This document shows, piece after piece, positions 38,391 through 40,558 of a stretch of 40,558 nt of DNA. The notes beneath the pieces were generated by a model. It made no database searches. It saw only the letters and a program-made list of their open reading frames with translations, and was not told the DNA's origin. The translations under genes were made by a program, and so were the position numbers. This DNA comes from JACVRX01 sp046726315 (GTDB lineage: Bacteria; Actinomycetota; Actinomycetes; Jiangellales; Jiangellaceae). The stretch is taken from assembly GCA_046726315.1 (NCBI GenBank), contig JBKPAG010000003.1, positions 1 to 40,558 of the forward strand. The letters are read 5' to 3'. Positions within the stretch are counted from its first letter, which is position 1, and every line of letters starts with the position of its first letter.

Positions 38391-38855
38391 ATGTCGCCGA
38401 TCGAACCGGTTCCGACCCAACCATCTCGACTGGCAGTTGACGCCGGCCGACTGTGGGCGGGCGGGGTGGCGACGGCGGTGGTTTCGGCGCTCGTTGCCCT
38501 GGTCGGCGTACTTGTGTGGGAGGGGGTGTTTGACATTGACATGGTCAGCCCGCCGCGTCTGGAGATCGGCGACTCGTTCGGCGTCCAATACGCGGCCACG
38601 GCGGCCGTGTTGGCGCTGCTCGCGACCGGCATCGCGCATCTACTGGTGCTGAGTACGCCGCGGCCGCGCGCCTTCTTCGGCTGGATCGTAGGCCTGGCCA
38701 CGGTGGCTGGTGCCGCGATCCCCTTCACACTCGACGGGCCCACAGAAGGCAAGCTGGCCACGAGCTCGGTCAATATCGTGATCGGCTTGTGCATCCTCAC
38801 GCTGGTCAGCTCGATCATGGGCCGCACCATCCGCCCAGCCCGCAGCACGATCTAA
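38391..38855 (+). CDS. DUF6069-like four-helix membrane protein
   Basis: A 154-residue protein with four membrane segments: LWAGGVATAVVSALVALVGV (about 20-40), YAATAAVLALLATGIAHLLV, FFGWIVGLATVAGAAIPFTL and SSVNIVIGLCILTLVSSIMG. The arrangement, including the loop DIDMVSPPRLEIGDSF after TM1, resembles the DUF6069 family of actinobacteria. AGGAGG lies 5 nt before the ATG. The function is unknown. It lies just downstream of the transposase remnant. Confidence 0.72.
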   Translation: MSPIEPVPTQPSRLAVDAGRLWAGGVATAVVSALVALVGVLVWEGVFDIDMVSPPRLEIGDSFGVQYAATAAVLALLATGIAHLLVLSTPRPRAFFGWIVGLATVAGAAIPFTLDGPTEGKLATSSVNIVIGLCILTLVSSIMGRTIRPARSTI

Positions 38856-39060
38856 CCGGAACAGACAGCCATCGGCTTGTCGTCAGTCGAACTGATGGCG
38901 GAGGCGGCGGGTTCGCGGGCCCTGCGTCGGATAGCGGCGATGGCGATGGTAGAGGCGCTCTTCCTGCAACGCTACGCGACCGCTCGCAGCTGATCTACAC
39001 GCATGGTGCGGTCGTGCCGTCCGCGCTTGGACCTCGGCAACGACGAGCAAAAGGGGGAAC

Positions 39061-39900
39061 ATGACCACGAGAGCCGGATTCGACACTGCCGCCTCGCTGC
39101 CGCTCGTGATTCGAGCGGTTGGTCTGGCGATGGCTGCGCTGTTGCTCGTCTCGTGCGGAGGGAATGGCTCCCCTGACCTGCCATCGGTGACACCATCGCG
39201 CTCAGCGAGCTCATTACCGACCCCGACGGCGACGATCCCGAGCCCCACGCAGTCACCCGTACTCCCGGGGACCCCGACGGCGACGATCCCCAGCCCCACC
39301 CGGTCACCAATACACTCGGAGACGCCGACCCTGACCCCGACGGCGACCGACGTGTCGACTCCGACTTTGACGGAGTCGCCGAGCCCGTCGCCGACTCCGA
39401 CCCCGTCACCGTCGCCGACGACCTTGTCGTCGGCAGCGGGCTCGTCTGCTACCACGACCGGTGCCCCTTCTTGGTTGTGGTGGCTCCTTGCAGCCGTCGC
39501 ACTCGCAGTCGCCGTGGCAGTTCCGCTTCTGGTGAGGGCTCGTCGGCGCCGGGCATGGCTGGCCGACCTCGCGGCTACCGAGGAAGAGGTTGCCTGGTTC
39601 GCCCGCGTACTCATCCCCGAGCTGCGGCAGGCGGGCTCCTTTGACCAGGTCGCTGGTGGTTGGGCTGTCGGGTCGAGCCGGGTCTCCACCGTCGAGGATG
39701 GGCTGACCGCGCTCGAGGCTTCCGCTCCGGATGACGCCGGTCGAACTCGCGCGCGGGGCCTGCGAGACGCCGTGCGTGCGTCTCGGGCCCGTATGCAGGA
39801 ACTGGTCGGATCCGGTGACGCCGAAACGTTACCCAGGGACTTGGATGCGGTTGCTGCGGAGCTCGAGGCGGTCCTAGGGGCGGCGAATCCGAACGGGTGA
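39061..39900 (+). CDS. Pro/Thr-rich lipoprotein-like membrane protein
   Basis: A 279-residue protein. The N-terminus is a signal peptide with a lipobox-like LLLVSCGG at about residues 28-35. Residues 37-130 form a low-complexity Ser/Pro/Thr region containing a repeated TPTATIPSPT unit. A second membrane helix (WLWWLLAAVALAVAVAVPLL, about 140-159) and a basic RARRRRAW stop-transfer follow. The C-terminal 110 residues (DLAATEEEVAWFARVLIPEL, then helices with TVEDGLTALEAS and LDAVAAELEAVLG) are helical and cytosolic. So it would be anchored at both ends of the extracellular segment. GGGGGAAC precedes the ATG. It resembles TPM-domain-less surface proteins; the function is unknown. Confidence 0.72.
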   Translation: MTTRAGFDTAASLPLVIRAVGLAMAALLLVSCGGNGSPDLPSVTPSRSASSLPTPTATIPSPTQSPVLPGTPTATIPSPTRSPIHSETPTLTPTATDVSTPTLTESPSPSPTPTPSPSPTTLSSAAGSSATTTGAPSWLWWLLAAVALAVAVAVPLLVRARRRRAWLADLAATEEEVAWFARVLIPELRQAGSFDQVAGGWAVGSSRVSTVEDGLTALEASAPDDAGRTRARGLRDAVRASRARMQELVGSGDAETLPRDLDAVAAELEAVLGAANPNG

Positions 39901-39955
39901 CGCGATGCGTCGGGCGCCCTCGTGCCCTTCTGCCGCTTCCCGCCGTCCTTCTCTC

Positions 39956-40417
39956 TCACCGGTGGCGCTGGACGATCAAAGCTTCGAGCACCTCGAGGTC
40001 GCCGGGTGCCAGCCACGTCTCCTCGAGGGGCTTGCCACCGGCTTGCTGGATAGCTTCGGTCAAGGGCTTCGCCCAGATGTGCTCGATGAGGGCGACGGCT
40101 ACCGCGGAGCCCGGTGGTACCGCATCAGCCAGCGACCACGCCGGGACGTCCTCTTCGGAGTCGGGGTGAACCACGGAGTCGGCGTTCGCCTCACTCTCCG
40201 GCCAGCCGAGAACGGCGGCCGCCAGGTCGCCGATATCCGCGTTCACGCCGTCCGGTGGGGCCAGGGTCTCGAATGTGCCGTCCTCGGCGCGCGAGAGGAG
40301 GAGCAAGTCAACGAGCCTGACGATGCCGGCCTCGCGGAGCCGCGTCAGCTCTGCGAGCACCTCGCCGGAGAACGTTGGTCGGTCGAAACCGACGACCAAC
40401 ACCTGCACCGGTCCCAT
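39956..40417 (-). CDS. DUF6325-like protein
   Basis: A 153-residue protein beginning MGPVQVLVVGFDRPTFSGEV. LAELTRLREAGIVRLVDLLL follows, then an acidic middle (PESEANADSVVHPDSEEDVP) and PGSAVAVALIEHIWAKPLTE near the end. This matches the actinobacterial DUF6325/DUF1269-like group of stress-associated small proteins. ATG at 40417 is chosen; it overlaps the upstream SHOCT-gene stop by one base (TGATG), and the alternative GTG is 3 bp earlier. The gene pair DUF6325-SHOCT is common. The function is unknown. Confidence 0.75.
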   Translation of the reverse strand: MGPVQVLVVGFDRPTFSGEVLAELTRLREAGIVRLVDLLLLSRAEDGTFETLAPPDGVNADIGDLAAAVLGWPESEANADSVVHPDSEEDVPAWSLADAVPPGSAVAVALIEHIWAKPLTEAIQQAGGKPLEETWLAPGDLEVLEALIVQRHR

Positions 40418-40557
40418 CACGCCACCACCCGTGCCCGCAATTCCTCATATTCCCCGGTGGTGATCACGCCAGTTTCGAGCAGATATTGCAGCGCCGAGAG
40501 CGTGTCCGCATGGCTTCCCGCCCGGGACGCCGGCGGCACCGACGGGCCGGGTGGCGG
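40417..40557 (-). CDS. SHOCT-domain protein, C-terminal part (5' end outside window)
   Basis: The frame is open from the window edge to TGA at 40419-40417. It encodes SVPPASRAGSHADTLSALQY, then LLETGVITTGEYEELRARVV and a final Ala. The L-x-x-L-x-x-G-x-I-T-x-x-E-Y/F-E pattern is a SHOCT motif, normally found at the C-terminus of small proteins or following a membrane domain. It is translationally coupled to the DUF6325-like gene. Confidence 0.65.
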   Translation of the reverse strand, partial: PPPGPSVPPASRAGSHADTLSALQYLLETGVITTGEYEELRARVVA

Positions 40558-40558
40558 C

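Noticed and set aside
38895..38993. A 32-codon ORF starting ATG before the lipoprotein gene
   Set aside because: It has no SD and no recognisable family, and it lies in a 205-bp gap with mixed composition. Chance is more likely.
1..40558. tRNA, rRNA, CRISPR arrays
   Set aside because: Looked for cloverleaf-like arms with CCA ends, conserved rRNA stretches and regularly spaced repeats; none was seen by eye. A covariance-model scan was not possible.

Overview
The window is about 40.6 kb of high-GC DNA from an actinobacterium (Actinomycetota). The gene content and much of the gene order match, as I recall it, the Mycobacterium tuberculosis segment from adoK (Rv2202c) to glnA1 (Rv2220): adenosine kinase, HesB/ErpA protein, glycerate kinase, cobT, gcvT, leucyl aminopeptidase, dlaT/sucB, a TIGR01777-type epimerase, lipB, lipA, a DUF4191 membrane protein and glnA. 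The genus cannot be named from the sequence. Start codons are often GTG. Many genes have a clear Shine-Dalgarno (SD) sequence. At least six instead carry a TANNNT hexamer 6-7 nt before the start codon, the layout expected of leaderless mRNAs.

Layout. (1) 1-1.6 kb: end of a sugar ABC-transporter ATPase translationally coupled to a PfkB-family sugar kinase. (2) 1.6-3.7 kb: small accessory genes and the eroded remains of integrative elements next to the 3' end of glnA. A 29-bp direct repeat (one mismatch) of the glnA terminus lies 1.2 kb away, and each copy is preceded by a tyrosine-integrase C-terminal fragment. (3) 3.7-18.4 kb: conserved core. glnA has a well-formed GlnR-type operator, followed by DUF4191, lipA, lipB, a transmembrane pseudokinase, an epimerase, the two-lipoyl-domain E2 (sucB), lpdA, a dimethylarginine hydrolase, pepA, gcvT and a divergent CobT-like protein. 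lipA/lipB make the lipoyl cofactor used by the E2 protein, LpdA is the shared E3/L-protein, and GcvT works in the glycine cleavage system, so this is a lipoate-centred neighbourhood. (4) 18.5-23.2 kb: envelope-stress module: DUF3043, pspA, pspAA, htpX and pspAB, then a tandemly duplicated pair of tiny membrane proteins. (5) 23.2-29.4 kb: nadA, an AbiEi/DUF559-like protein, a GNAT protein head-to-head with glycerate kinase across a 27-bp dyad holding both start codons, erpA, a frameshifted DUF5655 gene and adoK. (6) 29.4-40.6 kb: accessory, stress-flavoured region: TMEM175-like channel (frameshifted at its start), 14-TM drug exporter, small membrane proteins, a PLDc_N/SHOCT protein, PPK2, an orphan carbamate kinase, a P-type ATPase with atypical transport motifs, a broken transposase, a DUF6069-like membrane protein, a Pro/Thr-rich lipoprotein-like protein, and a DUF6325-like gene coupled to a truncated SHOCT gene.

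I saw no rRNA or tRNA gene, no CRISPR array and no convincing new defence system. The most interesting items are the glnA-targeted integration scars, the symmetrical divergent start at 26.3 kb, the pseudokinase, the degenerate CobT, the dyads around the htpX promoter and the recurrent leaderless-type promoters. All family names come from motif recognition by eye. No database search was run.
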